This document shows positions 54,401-64,000 of a stretch of 64,000 nt of DNA, one piece after another. The notes beneath the pieces were generated by a model. It made no database searches and was not told where the DNA came from. It worked only from the letters and a program-made list of their open reading frames with translations. The translations under genes and the position numbers were made by a program. This DNA is from Axinella damicornis. Taxonomy: Eukaryota; Porifera; Demospongiae; Axinellida; Axinellidae. Each line of letters opens with the position of its first letter. The stretch's first letter is position 1. The DNA lies in contig OZ007507.1 of NCBI GenBank assembly GCA_963931865.1, positions 3,130,077 to 3,194,076 on the forward strand, in the 5' to 3' direction.

Positions 54401-57400
54401 TGTGTCCGGAGAAGCAGGAATGGCTACGAGGGCGGCCTCCAAGCAGCAGGAGCTGGAGGAGCAATTGGCAAAGCTCGTCGGCCTAGTGGAGCAGCAGCGA
54501 CAGCGGCAGGAGCAGCTAGCCGAGGAGCAGCTAGCCGCGGAACAGCGGCAGCGCCAGGAGCTAGAGCTGGAGCGCCAGGAGCAGCTAGCCAGGGAACAGT
54601 GGCAGCGCCAGGAGGAGCTAGCTGGTGAGCAGCGGCGGAGGCAAGAGGCCATGGCCCAGCAGCAGTCGGAGCAGCTGAACCGCCTGATGGAAGAGCAACA
54701 GCTCCAGGGCAAGCTCATCCTACAGCAGCAGCGCGAGGCGGAGGAGCGAATGGACGCCATTAAAGATGACCTAACGGAGACCAAAGAGATAATGGAGGGA
54801 CGCTTGCAGGGTGCCGAGGCAAACCTTGAGGGGATGCACTGTCAGCTGTCAGAGGAATGGCAGGAGGGCCAGGCATCCCTTCGCAAAGAGTTGCAAGCCG
54901 AGTTCCGGACCGAGCTGCTAGCGTTGAGAAGCTCTCAGCCGGAGAAGGTGCAGCAGGGGCCGTCTGAGGCAGAGCAGATGTCGACAGGGACCAAGCCTTC
55001 CCCTTCACTGAGGCCTGAAGCCACTGCATTTATTCCTCCCTCTTCTTCTTCTTTACCTCTTTCTACAGGTTCAGACAGTGGCGGTGTGCGCCGAGCAGGC
55101 GCCACACAGCGGCCTCCTCTCTACGATGGTCGGTCCTCATGGGACGCCTACGTGACCCAGTTTGGCATGCTTGCTCACCTCAACAACTGGAACCAAGAGG
55201 AGAAGGCCACTCTACTAGCCGTGAGCCTGAGGGGAGCTGCCTTGACTGTTCTCTCCAACCTGCCTGCTGAGCGCCGTGGCAACTACCAGGCCCTCGTCAC
55301 AGCGTTGGAGAACCGGTTTGGAACGGCACACCAAGCCGAGCTTCATCGGATGAAACTCAGAAACAGAACAAGGGGAAGGGAGGAGACGTTGGCTGAACTA
55401 ATGGAGGACATTGAGCGGCTGGCCAGGTTGGCGTACGCAGATGCGGCCCCAGCGATGTTAGAACTGCTGGCCAAGGATCAGTTTATCGATTCACTGACGG
55501 ACGAAGACATCAAGCTGAAGGTTCGGCAGAGCCGTCCCGAAACCTTGCAGCTCGCGCTGGAAGCTGCATTGGAGCTTGAGTCTTACCAATTGGCAAGCAG
55601 ATAGCGAGGGAAGTCAGTGCGAGCTGCGCAACTGGACCGTGAAAGTGATTTGCAGTCCCAGCAGCAGGAGAGGACGAAGATCACGGGCGCAAGCCCAGAG
55701 TTTCTGGAAGAATTGCAACAATGCATGAATCTAATCCAACGTTTTCTTTCTACAGAGACTCAGAGTGTGAGGCCACAGCCACAGAGAGGCCTACTAAGGA
55801 GATACCCCCAGAGAACTAGCTCTCAGAAGCGGGTCACTTGCTGGGGCTGTGGTGGAACCGGTCATATTCAGAGGAATTGCAAGAAGAAGTCCACTGGGGG
55901 CATGACACCTGCTGCAGCCAACCCTGATCACCAGGACCAGGGAAACGGCCGGTAGCCGAGCTTGGAGGGCGAAGCTCGGCTACTACTACCAAAGCCCTAA
56001 CTGATATATTTAAAACTGGAGTATTGCATGGACCTGACAATCTGTCAGTTGCAGGTATATAGTGTGGAGGAACATTCCTGTCAGTTCACAACTGACACGG
56101 GGAGTAACATCTCCATAATCAGACCGGATATTCTACCAGAGCAGCAGCAGCAGACCATCCAACCAGTGAGCCAGTCCTTCCGCACAGTGACTGGTGAGAA
56201 GGCGCCCATTCTTGGAAAAGGGGATCTCCGTGTGAGGATAGGTTCACAGGAGGCGGTGCACCCCATGTGGATTGCAGACATCCAAGACAAGTGCGTACTG
56301 GGTTTGGACTTTTTGGAGCTGCATGGCTGCAGGCTGGACCTGAGGGATAGCGTTCTCTACCTGAATGGTGATGAGATCCCCCTGCTAAAGACGGAGGAGG
56401 GTTGCAGCGTAGCCTCAGCAAAGACGTATCGTGCTGTCCTGGACACTACAATCAGCCTACCCCCTCACTCGGAGCGTGTTGCACCTGCTCGGGTGGAAGG
56501 GCTGCAGTCAAGTGAGATGAGGTGTACCCGCCCCCGTAAAACTCCGATTCTGTACGGACAAATTGCGTTCGAGCTGGAGCCATCCGAGACGTATGACTCT
56601 AGGAGGGGGACAGTGTAGCGACACAGCTATGATTAGCAGAGAATGAAACAATGTGCAGTAGTCAGGGTGTCTGTGTAGCTGTGTCTCATAATTATTGTAC
56701 ATATTGTTGTCCCTGATTGGTGCAACATTGTGCCCTGTAGCTATATAAAGCACCATATTGTACCATGCTGGTGAGAAGCTGCTATAACCTTGTATGACTC
56801 GACGGTGGAACTCTGCTGCTGCTGCTGCGCGATTTCGGGAACCGCGCTACAGTATCAATCCAGCGATTGATGCATTTTTTGCTATTGATCATGTACAAGG
56901 ACACGGCTTATAACACTGTACCAGTGCTGATGTTGCTGTTTGTGTCTCTCTGCAGGTGGTGGATTCAGCACGGTCCAGTGTCCCGTCCCGTTTGGCACCC
57001 CCCTGTCCTCCATGTTCCCCTCCACTTCTCGTACCCCTCCACTATACTACCTTTCACCCACAGTACGTGCTATACATGTCCTCACCTGATATTTGCATGC
57101 AGAGTGCAGTACATAATACAGCACTCAATGTGCCTGTTAGAAGTTGGCTTTGTGCAGTTAGTTGATGCCCAAATGCCAGCATATCAGAGTCAGTAGCATG
57201 TACGCATGCATTATTATTATACCGTTGTTTTAACTTTGCAACAGTACATTGAAATGATTGTGGTCATACAATGTAGCTAGCTGTGTACTACTGACATACC
57301 GTAGTCGCGCGTTATTAGGCGCAGCTCACTTGTAGGGAAAAATATGTCTGGTAGGTTTCTCCATGTTTCCGTTCCATCATGGAATGCAATAATTTTACAA

Positions 57401-60400
57401 ACCACGCCTAAGTCACAAGCAATTATCATGACCACCACAAACCTCTTTATAACTACGTATAGCTATACGCTTCAAGCTGTTGGAGAAGTCGAGTGACATG
57501 AGGAAACTGCATAGCGTTTCAACAAGACACGTCCATTCTGTCCTAGAGGAGGTGGTGACGGTGACTGGGTGTTTCCAAATGCCGTAGATGTCTTGCTCCC
57601 GGCTGACGCTAGGCCCTGTGTGAGATCGGTAGAGAAACTGACCACGCTGAGGCACGACACATGCCAGCATATCCCAGCTGCTTCGTTGCTTCAGCAATCG
57701 CTTGGAAAACAAAGTATCGTCAGGTGACTGTTGTTTTTTTTGACACGATCACTTTATTTTGGTGTAGTCACATGAATACTGCATTCTCATTGGTTCTGCC
57801 AAGATTCTTGCAGATGGAACGGAAACGTGGTGAAACCTACCGACGTATTTTTCCCCTCCCCGCCAGACGTAAAATTGTAGCTTGTCTTGAGACTAAGATC
57901 TATGATGGTGCCTCAGGGAGCTGCTCTTCGGGTGTATGGTGGGTCTCAAACAAAAACAACAAAAAAACAAAAAAAAAACAAAAAAAAAACAAAAAAATTT
58001 CCGTTGTAGTTAGCCCCTGAATGAAATTATAGCTACTTCTCCTCGCCTATTCCACAAACACGTGTCCGTTGGCCATAGTAGGCCAGTGAATAGAAAGTGT
58101 AATCAGGAACAATGTTCGTGGAGAGACTGCTATATTTGTGGTTGAGTCCGCCGCCAAAGTTTTTCCGAAGAAGCGGAAGACTTCTTCCAAAGAAGCGGAA
58201 AGCTTCTTTCCGAAATGCGGCATCGATTTTAAAGACGCGTACTGTACGTACATGCAAGAAGTAATGAATACATGTCCACACATGCCCACCTGTTCGCCAA
58301 CTCAAACTCGCTCATTCTCGAGCCCACGGTGTGTGCAATACATATTGTGAGTCTTTTGTAGATGTGGTGGCTTTTAGAAGAGATTGAAAAAAGGTAGTTT
58401 GGTGTTTCGGGGACAGAAGGGTTGTTCCAGCAGGATGTGTGAATTCAAGTATGGTTGTACAGTACAGGTGCTTCCATCTCATCACCAGGAACCCAACTTC
58501 GGACCAGTGAGCTAACCACACCATGAATTTCAGTGCTTGGGGAATGTGCACTACTTTAGCGCTTCGAGGAACTTGCACTACTTCAGTGAAGTTTTCTAAC
58601 GTATGCCATCTTCTTACAACAGCTTGTGACTACACATGGCTGCACGGCCTACTACGTGCGGGCATGCCTACTAATTATTCTCATGCGTACGAGGCATTCT
58701 CTGTGCATAGGCTTATTCCTAGTATTTAACTTCCCTCTCGTAAATGTAGCACGTATACCTCTGGTGTGGAGTGACGGCTGATGTCTGCATTCCTTTCCCT
58801 GTACATGTACGTCCGTACAAGCTCTTGTACAAGGTATGGTGTTCCACATAAGATGGTTCAGAAACTAGCTGTTGATACGGACCAGCTGCATACCTCACTG
58901 AATCCTTACATCCATAAAGATGATCACCAAAATGGTCATGCCTAAAAATACCTTCCCTGACCACCAACAGTGGATGGTTAGCGACCTTCCTCAGCTCAGG
59001 TATTAACTTGGAATCTGCCAGATGAGGATTACGCCTTCACTGTGCGATACGGAGAGGGAGGGGCAGATCGAGAGAAAAGAGCACGCCATTTTCACGTTTG
59101 TATGCATGCGCACTTAAGCGAGCACTTAGCAACGATACGTAATTATTACTCCAGATCGCTGAATTAGAAACAGTGGGGAAGATGCGTTGACCGCTTGGAT
59201 ATGGAATGTAATGGACTAACTTGTAAATGGTAGACAGCAGGCAGAAGCGTTGATGTCTTCATACGTAGGGATGTGTTCACGAAGGACATATGGATCGAGC
59301 AGCAATGGCAAATTTGGCGACACTCTTCTGCCTTCCAGTGCTCAAGCTTGTGCTTTCCAGACAGTTCTGTGGGACATACACGTGGAACGCGGCCATCATG
59401 TGGCTTTGTATATTATTCGACTTTACATACCTAAAGCCTTAGCAAGCTCCCTCCGTTCCAAAAGAGACTTCAGCTACGTACAAACTTGAGGCATGAGTGT
59501 CTTTCAGTACAGGTGGTGCTCCAACGCAGAGTGAATGAGGTTCAAGGTAAGAGAATGCATCACATCCTTAACTAAGTCTCGGACAGGGTCAAACTCGCAC
59601 AAGTCATAGAGTTGGTACGGGATACCTCTCTGCTGTCACTCCTCCTTGCTTGGCACATTGCTTTCGTTCTGCTTCAGTTGCAGCAGAATCCACTTCTTTG
59701 CCTAGCATTCGATTACTTTCAGCTGTTCTTGTCACAGCAAGGGACGAAAACATTGCTGAAAATTAGTATTTGTGTTCCGGTAAATACTCTCCTTCAACGT
59801 GACAGCAGCAACGTCCTTTGAAACCACCAGCAGGTGTTAGATGAACTACTTTTACTCTCAATGAAGTCAGTGTAGGTATTGGGTCCGTATGAGTGTGCTC
59901 TTTCTCGCGATGGGTGTGATGGTATAATGATGTCTTTTCGATTACTTTCAGCTGATCTTGTCACAGCAGGGAACGAAAACATTGCTGAATGATAGCGTTT
60001 GTGTTCCGGTAAATACTCTTCTTCAACATGACAGCAGCAACATCCTTTGAAACCACCAGCAGGTGTTAGATGAACCAATTTTTTTCTTTTAATCTCAATA
60101 AAATCAGTGTAGGCATTGGTTCCGTATTGCGAGTGTACTCTAGCTTTCTCGCGATGGGGTGTGATGGTATATGTCTTTGGTTGAAGGGAGTTATTGACTG
60201 CCAAAGGTGACGACTATAACGACAAATAATTGAAAGCCATTGCTTGTCCAATATTTTGATGAAACCAGTCTTAGAGAGCAGTATAATGGAATACAAGGGG
60301 TCACGATAGCATCAAAACCAGGAGTATTATTTCTGGTTGTGGGTACTTATTTCTGGAGCTCGGCAAATAGTGCAAAGTAGTCAATGTCTACTAGTTCAGC

Positions 60401-63400
60401 CAGTAGGGGTTCATAAACGGGAAGATAAACCAAAGCTCATCCTAACAGATTAGAATTGCCAATGGTGGGTAGTTGTGTCATCACCTAGGGTATAAAAGTA
60501 ATAATACAAATGCATCCATTATTAATTATAGCAACCACTTGCCAAAGTATTAATTACAAATTTTGTATGCTTTTAGCGCCCCCTTATAAAACTAGGGCGA
60601 GATCGACAGGGACAGATCGATACCACTCGACTGGGGCTCACTAATTAAAATCCTGGATTCCTGACCTTGTGAATCATGCTGTCTGCCACACCAGCCCTGC
60701 CAGTGATGTGGTACCCTATCATCTGACAAAACGAACTCTGTGGTCATTAAAATCCGCTACATGTAGCTTCTTCTCCTCACCTATTCCACAAATATGTGTC
60801 CCTTGACTGTAGTAGGCCAGTGAGTAATCGGGAACAATGTTCGTGGAGAGACTGCTTTGTGGTTGAGGTGTGTCGACGAGAGTGGCACTACCGCTGGAGG
60901 TTCCACTGGAGGCGTCAGTGTGCATCACGGACACCTCAGCAGCCATCTAGTTATGTACGGGAGTCCAAGAAGCCTCTCGCAGCCTTCTTAAACAGAGAGT
61001 TCGTCTCCTTGAGGCATTGTGGCAAACTGTTCCAGCTCTTGGCACCCTGAAATTGGAAAGATCTCCTGAACCATTTGGTATTTATTCTTTCCATATGAAT
61101 GTTGTCGGCACCACGGGTACGACAATATCCAAGTTCATGGTTCAGTGTGAATTTAGACTGCAATTCTTTCGATACTGCACTATGCAGACACTGTGCACAA
61201 GAGTGAGCTAAAAGATGTTTCTCCTATGACTGAGAGTTGTCCACTTCACTTGGTTTGAATTTCCATGATGTAACTTCCCTCATCATTCAATGTGTACATG
61301 CGTACACGCTCTGGCATTTGGGCTCAGGGGCAGACTCTTGTATTCTACCACGTAGTCCCATTTCCTTATTGTCACACTTTCAGCTTAGCTCTTAACTGAG
61401 TGCTGAGCCGAAGTTCTATGTCGATCTCAACCATCTCCATGAATAATCACTGCCAGATTCCTGGGATCTTCTTTCATGTAATGGGGCAGTAGGTTTTGCC
61501 TGATATTGAAGCTGAATAGGGTGGATTTGAGGCTGGGTTTGGAGTTCCACTGTCAAGATGAGTGTTTGTGTCTGAATCTGCATGTGCTCGTGCATGTTGT
61601 TGAATGGTTCTGTGATCTCGCTCCTGGCCATTACAAATAGGACAGTTACAGGAAAATCTGCAAATTCGTTCTGCAGTTTTGTGTTGGTGAGTCCATAATG
61701 GAGATCTTCTACGTGTCTTCTACTATAGGAAATTGCATGCCTGAAATGTTGACCATTTGAAGGTCACCCTGTAGTGCTCAGCACTAGCAAAGGCGCTTCA
61801 AATGGAGGAAGAGGCTGGTTTGCGAGACCATGCATAATAGCTAGGGAAAGAGCTCTTTAAACCTGATTCTTGTATGATGTGATGAAGAATGTCATTTAGG
61901 TGTGGCCGCTGGTAGTGTGCAGGTCTTGCTTGTCAGGAGTGACAATAGGGACATGTGTGGGTCTTCTGAGCCCTTTAGCATTTACTTTGCTGTCTGGACT
62001 TCTCTTTCAGCATGTTCACTGCATGCTCTGTGGGAAGACTTGTGGACTACTGGTAGTGTGTGTGAAGCTGTACTCGTTGGCACAAAGTCACTAAATTCCT
62101 GTGGTTAATATTGTGGCTCACCATTACTTATGTATTAATCACTTTGGGGATGCCAGAGGGATATAAGAGCAGAGATAGAACTTTAGGAAGTTACGGTATT
62201 CATAGGGACATTTTCTGTCTGCTAGGCCAAACTGGCATGTGTCATTAACATGTGCATCTGGTGAAGCTCCAAGGAAAGGGTATTCCAACAAACCCATCCC
62301 TACAGCTATCAAGTTATATCATGGCCTAAGTGTATCAGGTCTTCAACGTCTTCAAGACTCTGCTGTCTTCCCCACTGATGAAAACCATTGTGTGTGCAAG
62401 AGCTGTTTCACCACACAGCTAATCTGGAGGAGCACTGGGAAGCCTTTGAAAAACGTTCCAAACACGGAAGCTTTTAGTCAATAGCATCTCGCTGAATACC
62501 ATAGTGAACACTGATTTTGATATTGCAATCTACGTTCTAGAAGCTCCAACACGTTGCTTCAGCAGAGCAGGAGAAGTGTGTACAGCCATGTTGAGAGGAC
62601 CTCCATGTTCCAGCTGTTGGGTAGAGCTTTAAGAAAGAAAGCCACCACCTTCCTTTAGCCGAGGAAAATGTTCTAGCAGGAGATTCCGGAATTCCATCGG
62701 CGCGACATTTCAAGTGTCTCAAATGCAATCTCTTTCTCTTTCTCACCCAAATCAGCTTGGTACAGCTCCTCAGCTCCTCCTTGTCTGCATCCATGGTCGG
62801 AATCCTTTCCTGATCCTTGTTGGCCAGACAAACAAATTTGTGTCGCCACACAATTCGCCTTTCGGACGTCTTCTGCTTTTTTCGATTTAAAAATTCCAGA
62901 CATCTCCCATTTCCTGGAAACTGTTTTATCTGTCCTGAGTAGGATACTACACTTGGCTGCAATATCTCACTTCTTGATTGAAAGCCTTGTGACTGAACTC
63001 AATGCATGCTCATTGTTCAACTAACCTCGTTGTCACTTGTGATTTTCACCGAATACTGGGATCCCAGGAAGTGCCTGCCTTTGTATTAGTGCCTTAGGCA
63101 ATACTGACTGGTGTCTGGGGTTCCAAACATGCACCCCACATGCCAGGATGTAGCTATAGCTTCATGTGTATTTGTGTCAGTTGTGAGTAGAAATCGAAGT
63201 TTACCGCACGACGTATGATCACGCAGGGCAATCGCCCTGCGCTCCTTGCAATCACCCTGCGCGATAATACACCGTGCGCAATTGCACACGTAAGCTAAGC
63301 TTCCGCATGGCGTACGCGCGTATGATCGCGCAGGGCGATTGCCCTGCGCGCCCTGCGATCTCCCTGTGTGATAATATGCTGTGTGCAATTGCACACGTAA

Positions 63401-63583
63401 GCTTCGATTTCTACTCGTGACTGACACATTTGTAATTGATATACAAACTTGCGTACACCTGTATAAGTATACGAGCAATGGATATTGTGTTGTGTTTATT
63501 CTGCAGGGATCAGCCCACTCCTCTGTGCAGGGTACTCCCCAGTCGGTCTCGTTTGCCAATGGTCACACCCCCACTCCAAGCAG
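48423..63583 (+). CDS. TMEM209: TMEM209 (nuclear-envelope membrane protein), 5' five exons, runs off window
   Basis: Exons in phase: 48423-48571, 49380-49438, 50117-50248, 56956-57062 and 63507-63583, with a donor at 63584 leading outside the window. The N-terminus has a basic [15 protein letters not shown] helix, a membrane segment [17 protein letters not shown] and a second one, [20 protein letters not shown]. Next comes [13 protein letters not shown], which matches TMEM209 SPGQQTLLGLK in position and character, then a Ser/Pro-rich stretch as in the vertebrate protein. TMEM209 family proteins sit in the nuclear envelope near nuclear pores. An in-frame upstream ATG at 48213 exists, but ATG 48423 fits the family better. 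Introns 3 (6.7 kb) and 4 (6.4 kb) are swollen by transposable elements. The conserved C-terminal domain is not in the window. Confidence 0.85.
50379..50397. repeat. Poly(G) tract, about 19 bases
   Basis: A single uninterrupted G run in TMEM209 intron 3. Confidence 0.9.
50460..50525. repeat. 33-bp tandem duplication
   Basis: GAGACACCCTACCAGCCCAT... is repeated once without change in TMEM209 intron 3. Confidence 0.9.
50985..54010 (-). mobile_element. Decayed and rearranged Ty3-type LTR retrotransposon (antisense)
   Basis: In minus-strand order: zinc-knuckle Gag remnant ([14 protein letters not shown], about 53930-53860), aspartic protease ([12 protein letters not shown], about 53610), reverse transcriptase pieces ([20 protein letters not shown] near 53060, and [20 protein letters not shown] near 52780), RNase H ([12 protein letters not shown] to [11 protein letters not shown], 52430-52010), an integrase core piece ([14 protein letters not shown], about 51430), then a second RNase H tail ([20 protein letters not shown], about 51270). 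Frames are broken several times and the RNase H tail after integrase is out of order. No flanking LTRs were recognised. It lies in TMEM209 intron 3, antisense to the host gene. Confidence 0.85.
53165..53505. repeat. Inverted duplication of the protease region of the Ty3 remnant
   Basis: The segment 53165-53305 reads on the plus strand as [20 protein letters not shown] followed by [13 protein letters not shown]. It reappears inverted at about 53380-53505, where the minus strand reads the same. The arms are separated by about 70 bp. The plus-strand arm continues past the point where the minus-strand copy is broken. Confidence 0.85.
54088..54325 (+). repeat. 5' LTR
   Basis: 238 bp, same length and apparently the same sequence as 56614-56851. 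It contains a TATA-like CTATATAAAGC about 85 bases from its end, a plausible core promoter. Confidence 0.93.
54420..55604 (+). CDS. gag: Gag (coiled coil plus Ty3-type capsid)
   Basis: 394 codons from ATG 54420. Residues about 8-150 are Glu/Gln/Arg-rich heptads, a long coiled coil. The capsid follows with [43 protein letters not shown] and [10 protein letters not shown], the order seen in Ty3-type Gag. It ends at a TAG (55602-55604), after which the same frame continues openly into the zinc-knuckle segment. Confidence 0.88.
   Translation: MATRAASKQQELEEQLAKLVGLVEQQRQRQEQLAEEQLAAEQRQRQELELERQEQLAREQWQRQEELAGEQRRRQEAMAQQQSEQLNRLMEEQQLQGKLILQQQREAEERMDAIKDDLTETKEIMEGRLQGAEANLEGMHCQLSEEWQEGQASLRKELQAEFRTELLALRSSQPEKVQQGPSEAEQMSTGTKPSPSLRPEATAFIPPSSSSLPLSTGSDSGGVRRAGATQRPPLYDGRSSWDAYVTQFGMLAHLNNWNQEEKATLLAVSLRGAALTVLSNLPAERRGNYQALVTALENRFGTAHQAELHRMKLRNRTRGREETLAELMEDIERLARLAYADAAPAMLELLAKDQFIDSLTDEDIKLKVRQSRPETLQLALEAALELESYQLASR
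55605..55955 (+). CDS. Gag zinc-knuckle segment, in frame after TAG
   Basis: The same reading frame as Gag continues from 55605 to TAG at 55953-55955. It carries one CCHC knuckle, [14 protein letters not shown], and basic flanks. It has no good ATG, so it is expressed either by stop-codon readthrough or not at all. A simple C-to-T-type mutation creating the stop is equally possible. Confidence 0.7.
   Translation, partial: RGKSVRAAQLDRESDLQSQQQERTKITGASPEFLEELQQCMNLIQRFLSTETQSVRPQPQRGLLRRYPQRTSSQKRVTCWGCGGTGHIQRNCKKKSTGGMTPAAANPDHQDQGNGR
56028..56618 (+). CDS. Retroviral-type aspartic protease and truncated Pol
   Basis: [12 protein letters not shown] carries the catalytic DTG(S) motif, and [13 protein letters not shown] is the typical later ILG(x)DF-like motif. 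The frame is the same as Gag but is separated by stops. The reading frame runs into the polypurine tract and ends in the 3' LTR, showing that the polymerase and integrase have been excised. Confidence 0.82.
   Translation: MDLTICQLQVYSVEEHSCQFTTDTGSNISIIRPDILPEQQQQTIQPVSQSFRTVTGEKAPILGKGDLRVRIGSQEAVHPMWIADIQDKCVLGLDFLELHGCRLDLRDSVLYLNGDEIPLLKTEEGCSVASAKTYRAVLDTTISLPPHSERVAPARVEGLQSSEMRCTRPRKTPILYGQIAFELEPSETYDSRRGTV
56614..56851 (+). repeat. 3' LTR
   Basis: 238 bp copy preceded by the polypurine tract AGGAGGGGGACAG. Confidence 0.93.
57335..57857. mobile_element. Non-autonomous element with about 45-bp inverted ends
   Basis: The left arm 57335-57379 contains GGTAGGTTTCTCCATGTTTC, and the right arm 57812-57857 contains the complement GAAACGTGGTGAAACCTACC, about 85 percent matching by eye. 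It starts immediately after an end of the TA-flanked MITE family (57300-57334), so it appears nested in that older element. No transposase inside. Confidence 0.65.
57955..57998. repeat. A-rich low-complexity tract
   Basis: Runs of 7-9 A separated by single C. Confidence 0.85.
58030..58145. repeat. Dispersed repeat, copy 1 of 2 in window
   Basis: About 110 bp, starting with (C/T)TTCTCCTC(G/A)CCTATTCCAC and containing GGAACAATGTTCGTGGAGAG, recurs at about 60767-60868. On the minus strand both read LSTNIVPDY...GIGEEK, which suggests a decayed coding fragment of a repeated gene or transposon that I do not recognise. Confidence 0.7.
59708..60165. repeat. Tandem duplication, about 229-bp unit
   Basis: TTCGATTACTTTCAGCTG(T/A)TC starts both copies (59708 and 59937). 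Both contain GTGTTCCGGTAAATACTC, GAAACCACCAGCAGGTGTTA and TCTCGCGATGG. About 10 percent divergence with small indels. No coding function recognised. Confidence 0.88.
60767..60868. repeat. Dispersed repeat, copy 2 of 2 in window
   Basis: A diverged copy of 58030-58145 in the same orientation. The minus-strand frame extends upstream into a Ser/Thr-rich [19 protein letters not shown] sequence. Confidence 0.7.
60955..61163 (-). mobile_element. LINE (non-LTR retrotransposon) C-terminal remnant
   Basis: The minus strand reads [15 protein letters not shown], then [21 protein letters not shown] and FKKAARGFL. The RSF.FRGA..WNSLP motif is the familiar C-terminus of jockey/CR1-type reverse transcriptase proteins. 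Only this end survives, consistent with 5' truncation. Confidence 0.75.
61164..63173. other. TMEM209 intron 4 sequence without recognised features
   Basis: Short open frames occur on both strands (for example minus 62537-62962 and plus 61900-62108), but none shows a recognisable family, splice-supported structure or repeated match elsewhere in the window. Confidence 0.5.
63174..63427. repeat. Inverted-repeat element with internal 110-bp direct repeat
   Basis: GTGTCAGTTGTGAGTAGAAA at the left is inverted at the right (TTTCTACTCGTGACTGACAC), with CGAAG continuing each arm. Flanks are ATTT on both sides. The interior is two tandem copies of a GC-rich unit containing TATGATC(A/G)CGCAGGGC and CAATTGCACACGTAAGCT. 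A MITE-like element ending 80 bp before TMEM209 exon 5. Confidence 0.8.
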
Positions 63584-63758
63584 GTATGAGGCACGCACAT
63601 CTTCCACCCATGTATAGTGGGTTGTGAACTACTTGGATTTTTGTACGTTGCTTTTGGATAGCATTTAGATAGATTTTGTATGCAGGTTTAGCCTTGTTCC
63701 CAGGCCGTTCCCACCGCCAGCATTTGATCGCTTCTAGTATGAAATACGGCAGGGGAAG

Positions 63759-64000
63759 GCCTGGGAAATCTAGTCACGTGTGATGACGTCAGGTAGACAG
63801 ATGGTAGACACACAGAGGGTGGTGCCTAACTGTTATAATACCTGTTTCGCATCAATCCATCCCCGGCATTGTTAACAACGAACAGTATTGATCGTGTGCC
63901 TTGCAAGCGCTCTAACATCCAGCCTTTGGACGGACAGTACAAGACAGGACATCGAGATTCTTCGTTAGGCACCACCCCACGTGACCAGATCTCCCAAGCC
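63759..64000. repeat. Inverted-repeat element at right edge
   Basis: GGCCTGGGAAATCTAGTCAC at the left matches the inverted right end (GTGACCAGATCTCCCAAGCC), and GGTGGTGCCTAAC is inverted inside. Diverged related pieces with GGACGGACA(T/G)TACAA(T/G) are at about 45484-45515 and 47215-47345. The element may extend past the window. Confidence 0.65.

Larger units (their letters stand above)
54088..56851 (+). mobile_element. Young, internally deleted Ty3-type LTR retrotransposon
   Basis: The LTRs 54088-54325 and 56614-56851 are each 238 bp, start TGTAGCGACAC, end GCGCTACA, and look identical on reading. A primer-binding-like TGGTGTCAGAAGTGGGA follows the 5' LTR and a polypurine tract AGGAGGGGGACAG precedes the 3' LTR. 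Inside are Gag, a zinc knuckle and protease. Reverse transcriptase, RNase H and integrase are missing. The last residues RRGTV arise from the polypurine tract, so the deletion joined protease-linker to the extreme end of Pol. Flanking bases GTAC and GTAT do not form a perfect target duplication. LTR identity implies very recent mobilisation, presumably in trans. Confidence 0.92.

Noticed and set aside
54377..54784. Ser/Cys-rich minus-strand frame of 135 codons
   Set aside because: A mirror of the Gag coiled-coil codons (CAG/GAG repeats) on the opposite strand.
1..64000. CRISPR arrays, prokaryotic operons, rRNA genes
   Set aside because: The tandem repeats present have no CRISPR-like repeat-spacer pattern. 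Genes are intron-bearing, and no rRNA-like conserved block was seen.

Overview
The window looks like animal nuclear DNA. Genes are split by GT-AG introns, promoters are compact and shared, and introns carry many short inverted-repeat elements. Several genes resemble single-copy metazoan genes (TTC38, TMEM209, an alpha-1,3-fucosyltransferase). The giant sacsin-type gene, a P-type transposon, a DIRS fragment and Ty3 retroelements suggest an early-branching invertebrate, most likely a sponge. That assignment is an inference; nothing here fixes the species.

Layout, left to right. (1) 6-9460, plus: the 3' part of a dynamin/EHD-type GTPase gene with C-terminal membrane helices. (2) 9461-12308: intergenic, short hairpin repeats only. 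(3) 12309-13415, minus: a GT10 fucosyltransferase, head to head with (4) 13512-23370, plus: a complete 11-exon TTC38 gene. Intron 1 of TTC38 holds an apparently intact 5,180-bp P-like DNA transposon (14365-19544) with perfect 44-bp terminal inverted repeats, a 7-bp target duplication, an eight-exon transposase gene and a second, convergent 407-codon gene of unknown function. (5) 23371-25268: intergenic, with a TTAA-flanked element. (6) 25269-48208, minus: a five-exon gene whose junctions all agree in phase. It predicts a protein of about 4,824 residues with three sacsin-type HSP90-like ATPase repeats, a HEPN domain and a C-terminal PARP-type ADP-ribosyltransferase domain on its own exon. One exon is 13.5 kb. 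(7) 48423 to the right edge, plus: TMEM209, sharing a roughly 214-bp promoter with the sacsin-PARP gene. Its third intron contains a decayed antisense Ty3 element and a young internally deleted Ty3 element with matching 238-bp LTRs. Its fourth intron holds further non-autonomous elements and a LINE scrap.

The two observations most worth following are the sacsin-HEPN-PARP fusion, which joins a chaperone-like ATPase scaffold to an ADP-ribosyltransferase, and the two-gene P-like transposon. All exon models were built by eye from splice signals, reading phase and family similarity remembered from knowledge. No search or alignment program was run.
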